DNA of 64,000 nt, from positions 1,531,001 to 1,595,000 of the forward strand of contig NZ_JBBOOE010000001.1 in assembly GCF_038002965.1 (NCBI RefSeq), in the 5' to 3' direction. Positions 57,235-64,000 of this stretch are shown one piece after another. This stretch comes from Robertmurraya sp. FSL R5-0851. GTDB lineage: Bacteria; Bacillota; Bacilli; Bacillales; Cytobacillaceae. The notes below the pieces were generated by a model, which was not told the DNA's origin, did no database searches, and saw only the letters and a list, made by a program, of their open reading frames with translations. A program made the translations under genes and the position numbers. The stretch's first letter is position 1; every line of letters begins with the position of its first letter.

Positions 57235-57867
57235 ATGGCAAACACAATTAATTCATCTCTTTTACTATCAAACTATCAAACTACTCAACGTAGTACTGGT
57301 TCAGATACATTAGGAAAAGATGATTTCTTAAAAATCTTAATGACACAGTTGCAAAATCAAGACCCTTTAAACCCAATGCAAGATAAAGACTTTATTGCGC
57401 AAATGGCTACCTTTACAAGCCTTGAACAAATGACCAATATGAATAAGTCCATTACATCATTAGTCAGTGCTCAAGAACAAAACCAATTAATTTCATACAG
57501 TCAGTTCATCGGGAAAGAAGTTAGTTGGCATAAGCTAACGGAATCAGATGATGGAAGTTCTGAAATTGAACAAGGTACAGGAAAGATTGTATCTTTGAAA
57601 TTTACAGATGGAGTAGCGACCTTCTTGTTAGAGGACGGAACAAGTTTAACATCTGGGAACATCTCGCAAATCAATGACACCAAAGGCGACACCATGCTTT
57701 TACAAGCCAGTATGATGATTGGAAAAACGGTCACTTATTCTTCTGAAAACAATGAAGTAAAAGAAGCCAAGGTAATATCCGTTTCCTTAAAAGATGGGAA
57801 ATCATTCTTTCAGTTAGAAAATGGAGAGAGTGTGTCAAGCACAAGTATTACAAAAATAGAAGCGTAA
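57235..57867 (+). CDS. flgD: Flagellar hook assembly scaffold FlgD
   Basis: Hook cap that guides polymerisation of FlgE. The N-terminal LGKDDFLKILMTQLQNQDPLNPMQDKDFIAQMATFTSLEQM is the FlgD signature. ATG 57235 gives 210 residues; GTG 57226 is in frame and overlaps the fliK stop region, adding three residues. The C-terminal half is beta-rich with two similar halves (TGKIVSLKFTDGVATFLLE and AKVISVSLKDGKSFFQLE), resembling SH3-like repeats. Confidence 0.95.
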   Translation: MANTINSSLLLSNYQTTQRSTGSDTLGKDDFLKILMTQLQNQDPLNPMQDKDFIAQMATFTSLEQMTNMNKSITSLVSAQEQNQLISYSQFIGKEVSWHKLTESDDGSSEIEQGTGKIVSLKFTDGVATFLLEDGTSLTSGNISQINDTKGDTMLLQASMMIGKTVTYSSENNEVKEAKVISVSLKDGKSFFQLENGESVSSTSITKIEA

Positions 57868-57880
57868 AGGAATGGTTTGA

Positions 57881-58264
57881 ATGGACAAGTCTATGTTTAG
57901 ACCGATTCATTCGCAGCCGATTAGTAACCATCAACTAAGATCGGTTACATCTAAACCTACGAGCACGGACTCTTTCTCTCAGCATTTACAGAAAGCATTA
58001 CAACCAGAAAAACTAACATTAAGTAAACATGCAAAAGAGCGAATGTCCCAAAGGGGTATTCAAATCGATGAGGCCAAGTGGGGCCAAATTCAAGAGAAAG
58101 TAAATGAAGCGAAGAAAATGGGTGTTAAAGATTCGCTCGTATTGTTACAGGATGCAGCCCTTATTGTCAGTGCAAAAAATAATACAGTGATAACGGCTAT
58201 GGATCGGCAGGAAGCTACTGCACAAATTTTTACAAATATTAATGGAACGATCATTTTAGAATAA
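57881..58264 (+). CDS. Flagellar operon protein, TIGR02530 family
   Basis: A 127-residue protein found between flgD and flgE in many Bacillaceae and related Firmicutes. The first 45 residues are polar and probably disordered; the conserved part begins LTLSKHAKERMSQRGIQID and continues to VKDSLVLLQDAALIVSAKNNTVITAMDR. The HAKERM and AMDRQEA words are typical. The function is not known; position suggests a role in hook assembly. Confidence 0.85.
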   Translation: MDKSMFRPIHSQPISNHQLRSVTSKPTSTDSFSQHLQKALQPEKLTLSKHAKERMSQRGIQIDEAKWGQIQEKVNEAKKMGVKDSLVLLQDAALIVSAKNNTVITAMDRQEATAQIFTNINGTIILE

Positions 58265-58269
58265 TTGTT

Positions 58270-58320
58270 TTGGCTGGACCAACTGGAGGCCAACAAGCTA
58301 CGGACCGATAGAAGTAGCTT
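58270..58320 (+). other. Two stem-loops in the flgE leader
   Basis: TTGGC pairs with GCCAA (58270-58293), and AAGCTAC pairs with GTAGCTT (58295-58320), both between the preceding gene and the flgE ribosome binding site AAAGGGG. No U-tract follows. They may stabilise or process the hook-gene mRNA. Confidence 0.45.
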
Positions 58321-58343
58321 ACTATGAAAGGGGAAACGAAATC

Positions 58344-59528
58344 ATGCTACGTTCAATGTACTCAGGTATTAGTGGAATGAAAAACTTCCAAACTAAATTA
58401 GATGTTATTGGTAACAATATTGCAAACGTAAATACGTATGGCTTCAAAAAAGGTCGTGTAACATTTAAAGACACAATGAACCAAATGGTGTCAGGGGCAA
58501 GTGCATCACAAGATAACCGAGGAGGGAAAAACCCTACACAGGTTGGTCTCGGTTCTACATTAGCAACCATTGATACCATTCATACACAATCAAGTTTGCA
58601 AACTACGGGTCGCTCACTTGACTTAGCGATCTCAGGTGATGGTTACTTTATGGTTAAACAAGGAGATGCACAGTTCTATACAAGAGCTGGTAACTTCTAC
58701 TTAGATGATAATGGTTCTTTAGTAAACGGCGATGGGTACAAAGTACAGGCCTTTACTATAGATCCAAATACAGGAAATGTATCTAACCAGTTCGGTGATG
58801 TGGCTGTAAACGTAAATGCAGTATTACCTCCGGTTACAACTGATATTATTTCAATCTCGGGGAACCTTGCAAGTAATTCAGTGAGCGATGGAACACCATT
58901 CACACAACAGGTTCAAGTAATTGATAATTCTGGCCAAGCACACAGAGTTGATGTCAAATTTACAAAAACAGATGAAGATCTTTGGGAAGTGAGTGTAAAT
59001 GATACACTTCTGACTACGCTTGATTTTGAGAATGGTACTGTAACACCACAAGAATTTACTGGTAACATTACTACTGATTCATCGTCAATCAATGGTGTTA
59101 CATTTAACTTTAGTGAGTTAACTCAAGTAGCTGGAAGCACAAGTGCACTAGTTAATCCTAACGGAAACACAGAAGGAGCTCTAGAGAGCTTTAACATCGG
59201 TTCTTCTGGTGAAATCAATGGAGTATATTCAAACGGTTTAGTAAGAACTCTTGGTGTACTTGCTCTAGCTAAATTCAGCAACTCATCAGGTTTAACAAAG
59301 GCTGGAGGAAACCTTTTCCAAGAGTCCATTAACTCTGGTGTGGCAAATATTAATGTAGCAGGTGAAGGTAGAGGTTCAATCGCAGCTGGTACATTAGAAA
59401 TGTCAAACGTTGACTTATCTGAAGAATTTACTGAAATGATCTCTGCACAAAGAGGATTCCAAGCAAATACACGTATTATTACAACATCAGATGAAATCTT
59501 ACAAGAGCTTGTAAACTTAAAACGATAA
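58344..59528 (+). CDS. flgE: Flagellar hook protein FlgE
   Basis: Main subunit of the hook. The N-terminal rod-type helix LRSMYSGISGMKNFQTKLDVIGN and GNNIANVNTYGFKKGRVTF are typical, and the C-terminal EEFTEMISAQRGFQANTRIITTSDEILQEL closes the D0 coiled coil. At 394 residues it has an extra FlaE-type central domain (about 160-300), longer than the 264-residue B. subtilis FlgE but like that of many other Bacillaceae. AAAGGGGAAACG precedes the ATG. Confidence 0.96.
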   Translation: MLRSMYSGISGMKNFQTKLDVIGNNIANVNTYGFKKGRVTFKDTMNQMVSGASASQDNRGGKNPTQVGLGSTLATIDTIHTQSSLQTTGRSLDLAISGDGYFMVKQGDAQFYTRAGNFYLDDNGSLVNGDGYKVQAFTIDPNTGNVSNQFGDVAVNVNAVLPPVTTDIISISGNLASNSVSDGTPFTQQVQVIDNSGQAHRVDVKFTKTDEDLWEVSVNDTLLTTLDFENGTVTPQEFTGNITTDSSSINGVTFNFSELTQVAGSTSALVNPNGNTEGALESFNIGSSGEINGVYSNGLVRTLGVLALAKFSNSSGLTKAGGNLFQESINSGVANINVAGEGRGSIAAGTLEMSNVDLSEEFTEMISAQRGFQANTRIITTSDEILQELVNLKR

Positions 59529-59543
59529 GCTAAGGGAGGGATA

Positions 59544-59566
59544 GGGTTGAGCCAAACACTCAACCC
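59544..59566 (+). other. Perfect hairpin between flgE and swrD
   Basis: GGGTTGAG pairs perfectly with CTCAACCC around a seven-base loop. It lies right after the strong ribosome binding site AAGGGAGGG (59532-59540) and before the swrD GTG at 59578, which has no nearby site of its own. The stem also contains the TTG of the possible leader ORF. Confidence 0.75.
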
Positions 59567-59585
59567 TAATAATAGCCGTGATTAA
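59547..59585 (+). CDS. Possible 12-codon leader ORF coupled to swrD
   Basis: TTG 59547 lies six bases after AAGGGAGGG and opens a frame for [12 protein letters not shown], ending at TAA 59583-59585. That stop overlaps the swrD start codon region (GTGATTAA), an arrangement typical of translational coupling, and swrD has no Shine-Dalgarno sequence of its own. TTG starts are common in this window. Against it: the ORF is tiny and its start lies in a hairpin stem. A direct alternative is that the hairpin folds out so that the same ribosome binding site serves GTG 59578. Confidence 0.35.
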   Translation: MSQTLNPNNSRD

Positions 59586-59802
59586 AGTAACCCGTCTAAA
59601 TGGCAAGTCATTCATGTTAAATGCTGTTTATATTGAAACAATCGAATCTTTTCCCGATACGACCATCACGCTTTCAAATGGGCGGAAATATGTCGTAAAA
59701 GAGGCAGAGGATCAAGTTTATGAAGCAATACAGAAGTTTTATCAATCTGTCAACCTTTTAGGACGGCTTCAGGTGGAGGATAAAGAAAATGAAGAAAAAT
59801 AA
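59578..59802 (+). CDS. swrD: Swarming motility protein SwrD (FlbD family)
   Basis: A 74-residue FlbD-family protein with the signature [22 protein letters not shown] and [15 protein letters not shown]. In B. subtilis SwrD (YlzI) raises flagellar torque and is needed for swarming. It starts at GTG 59578; in-frame codons upstream run into a TGA at 59548 without another start, so this start is secure even though no ribosome binding site is close. The 3' end overlaps fliL by 14 bases. Confidence 0.92.
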   Translation: MIKVTRLNGKSFMLNAVYIETIESFPDTTITLSNGRKYVVKEAEDQVYEAIQKFYQSVNLLGRLQVEDKENEEK

Positions 59803-60217
59803 GCTAGTCATGATTATGGCAATCTTGCTAGTCGCAATAACACTGGTTGGTGCCATAGCGGTTGTAGTGATTCTTAAGGTTACTGGGGAAGATAAAGAAA
59901 AGGAATTAACCATTGATGAAGTGCTAGAAGCATCAGTAGATATTCCACAAATGACAGCAAACCTTGCTAGTAATGACTTTATTCGTATCTCATTCAAAAT
60001 TCAAACTGATAGTGTAAAAGCAAAAGAAGAATTAGAAAAAAGAGATTTCCAGGTGAAAAACATCATCATTTTAGAGTTATCTGAAAAAACTGCTGAGGAT
60101 TTAAAAGGAAAAGAAGGTCAGCAAAAGCTAGAGAATGACTTAAAAACGAAGATTTCTGAGATCATGCAAGAAGGAAAAGTAGAGCATGTGTATATTACAG
60201 AATCACTCCTCCAGTAA
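59789..60217 (+). CDS. fliL: Flagellar basal body-associated protein FliL
   Basis: Single-pass inner membrane protein that surrounds and supports the stator units. The 142-residue sequence has a short cytoplasmic start, a membrane segment at about 7-31 ([22 protein letters not shown]) and an external stomatin-like domain ending [26 protein letters not shown]. The ATG lies within the end of swrD, with GGTGGAGG before it. Confidence 0.95.
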   Translation: MKKNKLVMIMAILLVAITLVGAIAVVVILKVTGEDKEKELTIDEVLEASVDIPQMTANLASNDFIRISFKIQTDSVKAKEELEKRDFQVKNIIILELSEKTAEDLKGKEGQQKLENDLKTKISEIMQEGKVEHVYITESLLQ

Positions 60218-60256
60218 GATAGCAACCTTAGAGAGGAAGAACGGAGGTGAGGACAT

Positions 60257-61255
60257 TTGTCAGGTGAAGTACTCTCACAGAGTGAAATAGATGCTCTCTT
60301 ATCGGCACTCTCAACTGGAGAAATGGATGCGGATGAGTTAAAAAAGGAGCAATCTGAGAAGAAAGTTCGTGTGTATGATTTTAAAAGGGCACTAAGATTC
60401 TCGAAGGATCAAATCCGTAGTCTAACGCGAATACACGAGAATTTTGCTCGATTGTTGACCACGTATTTCTCAGCTCAATTACGTACGTATGTGCAAATTT
60501 CTGTTGCATCAGCAGACCAAATTCCTTATGAGGAATTCATTCGCTCCATTCCGAAAATGACAATTTTAAACGTTTTCGAGGTTCCGCCACTTGAAGGAAG
60601 AATCCTGATGGAAGTGAATCCAAATATCGCTTATGCCATGCTAGACCGCCTTATGGGTGGTAGAGGTTCCAGTATTAATAAGGTAGAGAATTTAACAGAA
60701 ATTGAAACAAAGATCATGTCCAATACATTTGAAAAATCCTTTGATAACTTACAGGAAGCTTGGTCAACGATTTCAGAAATTGATCCGTATTTAGCTGCGT
60801 TTGAGGTCAATCCTCAATTTCTGCAAATGGTATCTCCGAATGAGACGGTTGTCGTAATCTCTCTTAATACCGTGATTGGGGAAACAACTGGAATGATCAA
60901 TATTTGTATTCCTCATGTTGTGTTAGAACCGATCATTCCAAAGCTTTCTGTTCACTATTGGATGCAAACAGAAAAGAAGGAAAGAGAACCGCAGGAGATT
61001 GCTCAATTAGAAAAAAGAATTCAAACAGCTACTGTTCCTATTTCTGCAGAGCTTGGACATTCGGAAATTTCTATTCAAGATTTCCTATTGCTAGATATTG
61101 GTGATGTTATTGAGTTGAATCAAGCAATCGATAGAGCATTAACAATTAAAGTTGGAGATATACCTAAATTCTTGGCCCAACCAGGAAAGGTAAATAAAAA
61201 GCTTGCAGTGCAAGTATTAGAGACATTGAAGGGAGGAGACGATGATGGTGAGTGA
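60257..61255 (+). CDS. fliM: Flagellar motor switch protein FliM
   Basis: C-ring protein that binds phosphorylated CheY. The N-terminal EVLSQSEIDALLSAL is the CheY-P docking motif; the middle CheC-like domain has LMGGRGSS, and the C-terminal SpoA domain includes VPISAELGHSEISIQDFLLLDIGDVIELNQ. TTG start after CGGAGGTGAGG; 332 residues. The 3' end overlaps fliY by 14 bases. Confidence 0.97.
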   Translation: MSGEVLSQSEIDALLSALSTGEMDADELKKEQSEKKVRVYDFKRALRFSKDQIRSLTRIHENFARLLTTYFSAQLRTYVQISVASADQIPYEEFIRSIPKMTILNVFEVPPLEGRILMEVNPNIAYAMLDRLMGGRGSSINKVENLTEIETKIMSNTFEKSFDNLQEAWSTISEIDPYLAAFEVNPQFLQMVSPNETVVVISLNTVIGETTGMINICIPHVVLEPIIPKLSVHYWMQTEKKEREPQEIAQLEKRIQTATVPISAELGHSEISIQDFLLLDIGDVIELNQAIDRALTIKVGDIPKFLAQPGKVNKKLAVQVLETLKGGDDDGE

Positions 61256-62531
61256 TGGCATGCTTTCACAAGATGAAATAGATGCTCTTCTAAGAGGAAC
61301 AGATGAACCTGATAATGACATGGCAACAGAAGAAGCCATTAATGTGGAAGATTATCTTTCTTCGATGGAACAAGATGCTCTTGGGGAGATTGGTAATATT
61401 TCATTTGGTAGTTCAGCAACAGCACTATCAACTCTTCTAAATCAAAAAGTAGATATTACCACACCTACTGTAGTTGTCATACCAAAGAATAGACTAGCAG
61501 AGGAATTCCCACAACCATATGTTGCGATACAAGTGAGTTATACGGAAGGATTTTCAGGAACCAATCTGTTAGTTATCCAGCAGTCTGATGCAGCAATCAT
61601 AGCTGATTTAATGTTAGGCGGGGATGGGATACAACCAGCCGACCTAATGGGAGAAATCCAATTAAGTGCAGTGCAAGAAGCAATGAATCAAATGATGGGC
61701 TCTTCAGCCACTTCGATGTCGACCATTTTTAGTAAAAAGGTAGATATTTCACCGCCTTCGATTGACATGTTAAATGTACTTGAAGGGGAAGGGACAGACA
61801 GACTTCCAGTCGATGATATGTTAGTGAAAATTTCTTTCCGACTAAAAGTGGGTGAATTAATCGACTCTAGTATCATGCAATTGGTACCATTAGAGTTTGC
61901 AAAAGGACTAGTGGAAGAATTATTAAATCCAAGTCCCACAAATGAAAAGGAATCAGGTAAAATAGAGGATACGAGTGCTCATAGGGCTAATGACCTAGTG
62001 GAGCCTACACCAATTCCAAGTGCAGGGCAGCAACCTCCAATGCAAGGAGGCTATGGTGGACAAATGCAACCACCAACACAAACTCATCCGAACCAAGAGC
62101 AATGGGGCCAAGTACCGCCACCTGGCTACTACCAAGCCCCACCAACTCAAGTGTATCCACAAGGTCCACAGCATTTTGGTTCACCTTATGCGTCAATGGG
62201 TGCACAGCCAAATGTTCAACCAGCAAGTTTTTCAAGCTTTGAGCAATATCCGCCACTTCAGCAATCAGAGTCTAAAAACCTTGACATGCTGTTAGATATT
62301 CCTCTTCAGGTTACGGTTGAACTTGGTCGTACAAGACGGTCAGTTAAAGAAATTCTTGAGTTATCAGCAGGTTCAATAATTGAATTGGACAAACTAGCAG
62401 GAGAACCAGTGGATATTCTTGTAAATAATCGTCTGATTGCCAAAGGTGAGGTAGTTGTGATTGATGAAAACTTTGGTGTTCGCGTAACAGACATCATTAG
62501 TCAGAGTGATCGAATAAAAAAATTAAGATAA
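61242..62531 (+). CDS. fliY: Flagellar motor switch phosphatase FliY
   Basis: C-ring protein of Gram-positives that dephosphorylates CheY-P. An N-terminal SQDEIDALLRG copy of the FliM docking motif is followed by two CheC-type active sites, DALGEIGNISFGSSATALS and SAVQEAMNQMMGSSATSMS, each with the Glu/Asn pair. The C-terminal SpoA domain begins LDIPLQVTVELGRTRRSVKEI. Between them (about 255-345) is an unusually Pro/Gln/Gly-rich linker (QPPMQGGYGGQMQPPTQ). At 429 residues it is longer than the 378-residue B. subtilis protein, mostly because of this linker. The start could also be ATG 61245. Confidence 0.96.
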   Translation: MMVSDGMLSQDEIDALLRGTDEPDNDMATEEAINVEDYLSSMEQDALGEIGNISFGSSATALSTLLNQKVDITTPTVVVIPKNRLAEEFPQPYVAIQVSYTEGFSGTNLLVIQQSDAAIIADLMLGGDGIQPADLMGEIQLSAVQEAMNQMMGSSATSMSTIFSKKVDISPPSIDMLNVLEGEGTDRLPVDDMLVKISFRLKVGELIDSSIMQLVPLEFAKGLVEELLNPSPTNEKESGKIEDTSAHRANDLVEPTPIPSAGQQPPMQGGYGGQMQPPTQTHPNQEQWGQVPPPGYYQAPPTQVYPQGPQHFGSPYASMGAQPNVQPASFSSFEQYPPLQQSESKNLDMLLDIPLQVTVELGRTRRSVKEILELSAGSIIELDKLAGEPVDILVNNRLIAKGEVVVIDENFGVRVTDIISQSDRIKKLR

Positions 62532-62551
62532 TTTTTGGGGGTTAAATTTTC

Positions 62552-62914
62552 ATGGCACATAAAATTCTAATTGTTGACGATGCTGCATTTATGCGAATGA
62601 TGATAAAGGACATACTATCCAAGAATGGATATGAAGTTGTTGGAGAAGCGGCAGATGGGGCTCAAGCAGTTGAAAAATTCAAAGAGACAAGCCCGGACCT
62701 AGTGACAATGGATATCACGATGCCAGAAATGGATGGAATCACTGCATTAAAGGAAATTAAGAAAATTAATCCAAATGCTAAGGTCATTATGTGTTCTGCA
62801 ATGGGTCAGCAAGCAATGGTTATTGATGCAATCCAAGCGGGAGCAAAGGACTTTATTGTAAAACCTTTCCAAGCGGATCGTGTAATTGAAGCAATCTCAA
62901 AAACACTTGGTTAA
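62552..62914 (+). CDS. cheY: Chemotaxis response regulator CheY
   Basis: A single receiver domain of 120 residues. Conserved residues are seen: acidic pair Asp9-Asp10, phosphorylation site Asp54, Ser82 at the usual Thr/Ser switch, and Lys104. CheY-P binds FliM and, in Bacillus, promotes counterclockwise rotation. It follows fliY after 20 bases, with TTTTTGGGGG before its ATG, and lies inside the flagellar operon as in B. subtilis. Confidence 0.97.
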   Translation: MAHKILIVDDAAFMRMMIKDILSKNGYEVVGEAADGAQAVEKFKETSPDLVTMDITMPEMDGITALKEIKKINPNAKVIMCSAMGQQAMVIDAIQAGAKDFIVKPFQADRVIEAISKTLG

Positions 62915-62939
62915 TAATTTAAGTTAGAGGTGCAGCGCA

Positions 62940-63617
62940 TTGCAAAAAGGAAAGTTATTCTTCAAAGTGTTGCTTCTAGTACTTATTGCTTTGCTGGGCT
63001 CCAATCAAGGAGCCTTGGCAGAGCAATTTAACAGTATTAAGGACTGCTTAGAGGACGAAAGCAAATGTAGTGAGGATCAATTGAAAGAAGTAGAAAATAA
63101 TGAGGAACCTGCGACTGACAATAATGAAAATACACCAACAGTTGGTTTGACCTTTTGGGATTTCATTAAAATGGTTTTTGCAACTATTTTTGTTATTGCA
63201 TTATTGTATGCAGTATTAAAATTTATCAATAAAAGAAGTCGTTCCTTCTCTAGTAATCAACTTGTGGAGAACTTAGGTGGAACAGCACTAGGAACAAATC
63301 GCTCCATTCAAATTGTGAAAATAGGCAATCGTGTGTTAGTAGTTGGGGTAGGCGAAGATGTAAAGCTACTAAAAGAAATCGATGATGAGGATGAAGCGCG
63401 CCAAATCATTAATGATTATAACAATCGTATGGACCAGCTTGTTCAACCAAGCGATATTGTGACAAAGCTAATTGAAAGAACACGAAATATAAAGCAAGGT
63501 ACTAGTAAGGAAGAAACCTCATTTTCCTCTACTTTAAAAGCTCAGCTTGAGGAACTCTCAAAAGGGAGGAAAAAGCTTTTTGATGAAATGGATAAGAAAG
63601 GGTCAGACAAGCGATGA
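62940..63617 (+). CDS. fliZ: Flagellar biosynthesis protein FliZ (FliO type)
   Basis: Member of the FliO/FliZ family that helps assemble the FliP pore of the export gate. The 225-residue protein starts at TTG (MQKGKLFFKVLLLVLIALLG), with a signal peptide likely cut after GALA, an acidic external stretch with two Cys (DCLEDESKC) and a membrane segment at about 75-93 (VFATIFVIALLYAVLKFI). The cytoplasmic part contains NLGGTALGTNRSIQIVKIGNRVLVVGV, the FliO domain. The stop overlaps the fliP start. Confidence 0.92.
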   Translation: MQKGKLFFKVLLLVLIALLGSNQGALAEQFNSIKDCLEDESKCSEDQLKEVENNEEPATDNNENTPTVGLTFWDFIKMVFATIFVIALLYAVLKFINKRSRSFSSNQLVENLGGTALGTNRSIQIVKIGNRVLVVGVGEDVKLLKEIDDEDEARQIINDYNNRMDQLVQPSDIVTKLIERTRNIKQGTSKEETSFSSTLKAQLEELSKGRKKLFDEMDKKGSDKR

Positions 63618-64000
63618 ATGAATTTATGGAGTTTTTTAACGGCAGCGATCCTGAAAATGTGTCTACCTCAGTAAGGCTACTGTTAATGCTTACCGTTCTT
63701 TCCTTGGCTCCTAGTATTTTGGTTCTAATGACTTCCTTTGTCCGAATTGTAATCGTTCTTTCCTTTGTCAGAACGGCGCTTGCTACTCAACAAATGCCAC
63801 CCAATCAAGTGTTAATTGGATTAGCTTTATTTTTAAGCTTTTTTATCATGGCGCCAACCTTTCAAGAAGTCAATGATCAAGCGTTAACACCGTTATTTAA
63901 TGAAGAAATCAATCTTGAAGAAGCCTATACAAGAGCTTCCTTGCCACTAAAAGAGTTTATGAGTGCTCATACGAGGCAAAAGGATTTGGCTCTTTTTCTT
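63614..64000 (+). CDS. fliP: Flagellar export gate protein FliP, 3' end missing
   Basis: ATG 63614 overlaps the fliZ stop (ATGA) and opens a frame of 129 codons that runs off the window end. It reads MNEFMEFFNGSDPENVS, then a membrane segment LLMLTVLSLAPSILVLMTSF, the FliP signature RIVIVLSFVRTALATQQMPP, a second segment VLIGLALFLSFFIMAP and the EFMSAHTRQKDLALF end. It lacks a cleavable signal peptide, like B. subtilis FliP. About 90 residues are missing. The next genes would be expected to be fliQ, fliR and flhB. Confidence 0.96.
   Translation, partial: MNEFMEFFNGSDPENVSTSVRLLLMLTVLSLAPSILVLMTSFVRIVIVLSFVRTALATQQMPPNQVLIGLALFLSFFIMAPTFQEVNDQALTPLFNEEINLEEAYTRASLPLKEFMSAHTRQKDLALFL

Noticed and set aside
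59123..59563. A 146-codon minus-strand frame opposite flgE
   Set aside because: It mirrors the FlgE reading frame, has no recognisable domain, and the plus strand is certain.
1..64000. CRISPR arrays, insertion sequences, prophage, tRNA or rRNA genes
   Set aside because: No regularly spaced repeats, transposase or integrase other than XerC, cloverleaf or conserved rRNA words were seen; XerC is the chromosomal recombinase in its normal operon, not a mobile-element integrase.

Overview
The window is a 64 kb stretch of conserved core chromosome from a motile, endospore-forming member of the Bacillaceae. The evidence is SpoVM (a 26-residue coat-assembly peptide), the PrpC/PrkC pair, FapR, CodY, a FliM plus FliY motor switch, AGGAGG-type ribosome binding sites, many TTG and GTG starts, moderately low GC, and gene order almost identical to the coaBC-to-fliP segment of Bacillus subtilis. 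The main visible difference from that species is a signal peptidase I gene (lepB) between rplS and rbgA. Nearly everything is on the + strand; rpmB is the only convincing - strand gene. Both ends are cut: coaBC lacks its start and fliP lacks its end.

Layout. 1-12.4 kb: coaBC-priA-def-fmt-rsmB-rlmN-prpC-prkC-rsgA-rpe-thiN, a tightly packed operon for coenzyme A, replication restart, N-formyl-Met handling, rRNA modification, Ser/Thr signalling and ribosome assembly. 12.5-19.2 kb: spoVM, rpmB (-), an Asp23-family gene, fakA, the two serine dehydratase genes and recG. 19.3-23 kb: the FapR-controlled lipid operon fapR-plsX-fabD-fabG, then acpP. 23-33 kb: rnc-smc-ftsY, ylxM-ffh, rpsP-khpA, ylqD-rimM-trmD, rplS. 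33-41 kb: lepB-rbgA, rnhB-ylqG-ylqH, sucCD, dprA. 41-48.6 kb: topA, trmFO, xerC-hslV-hslU-codY. 49 kb to the end: the first part of the large fla/che operon (flgB to fliP), covering rod, MS ring, switch, export ATPase, hook and hook-length control, stator helper genes and CheY.

Regulation seen in the sequence: a textbook FapR operator at the fapR promoter, a full-consensus CcpA cre site overlapping the sucC promoter and a near-consensus one between sdaAB and sdaAA, overlapping perfect palindromes on the sdaAB -10 box, several intrinsic terminators, and candidate sigma-A promoters. No rRNA, tRNA, CRISPR, insertion sequence, prophage or attachment site was seen.

I did not find a clearly new multi-gene system; this is mostly well-known housekeeping DNA. 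The observations most worth checking are (1) a possible 12-codon leader ORF and hairpin at the start of swrD, (2) the ylqG/ylqH pair, which looks like a second FliK/FlhB-C-terminal module away from the flagellar operon, (3) palindromes at the sdaAB promoter and upstream of codY, and (4) RNA hairpins inside the flagellar operon before fliF and flgE. Boundaries and motifs were read by eye; family names rest on recognition, not on database searches.
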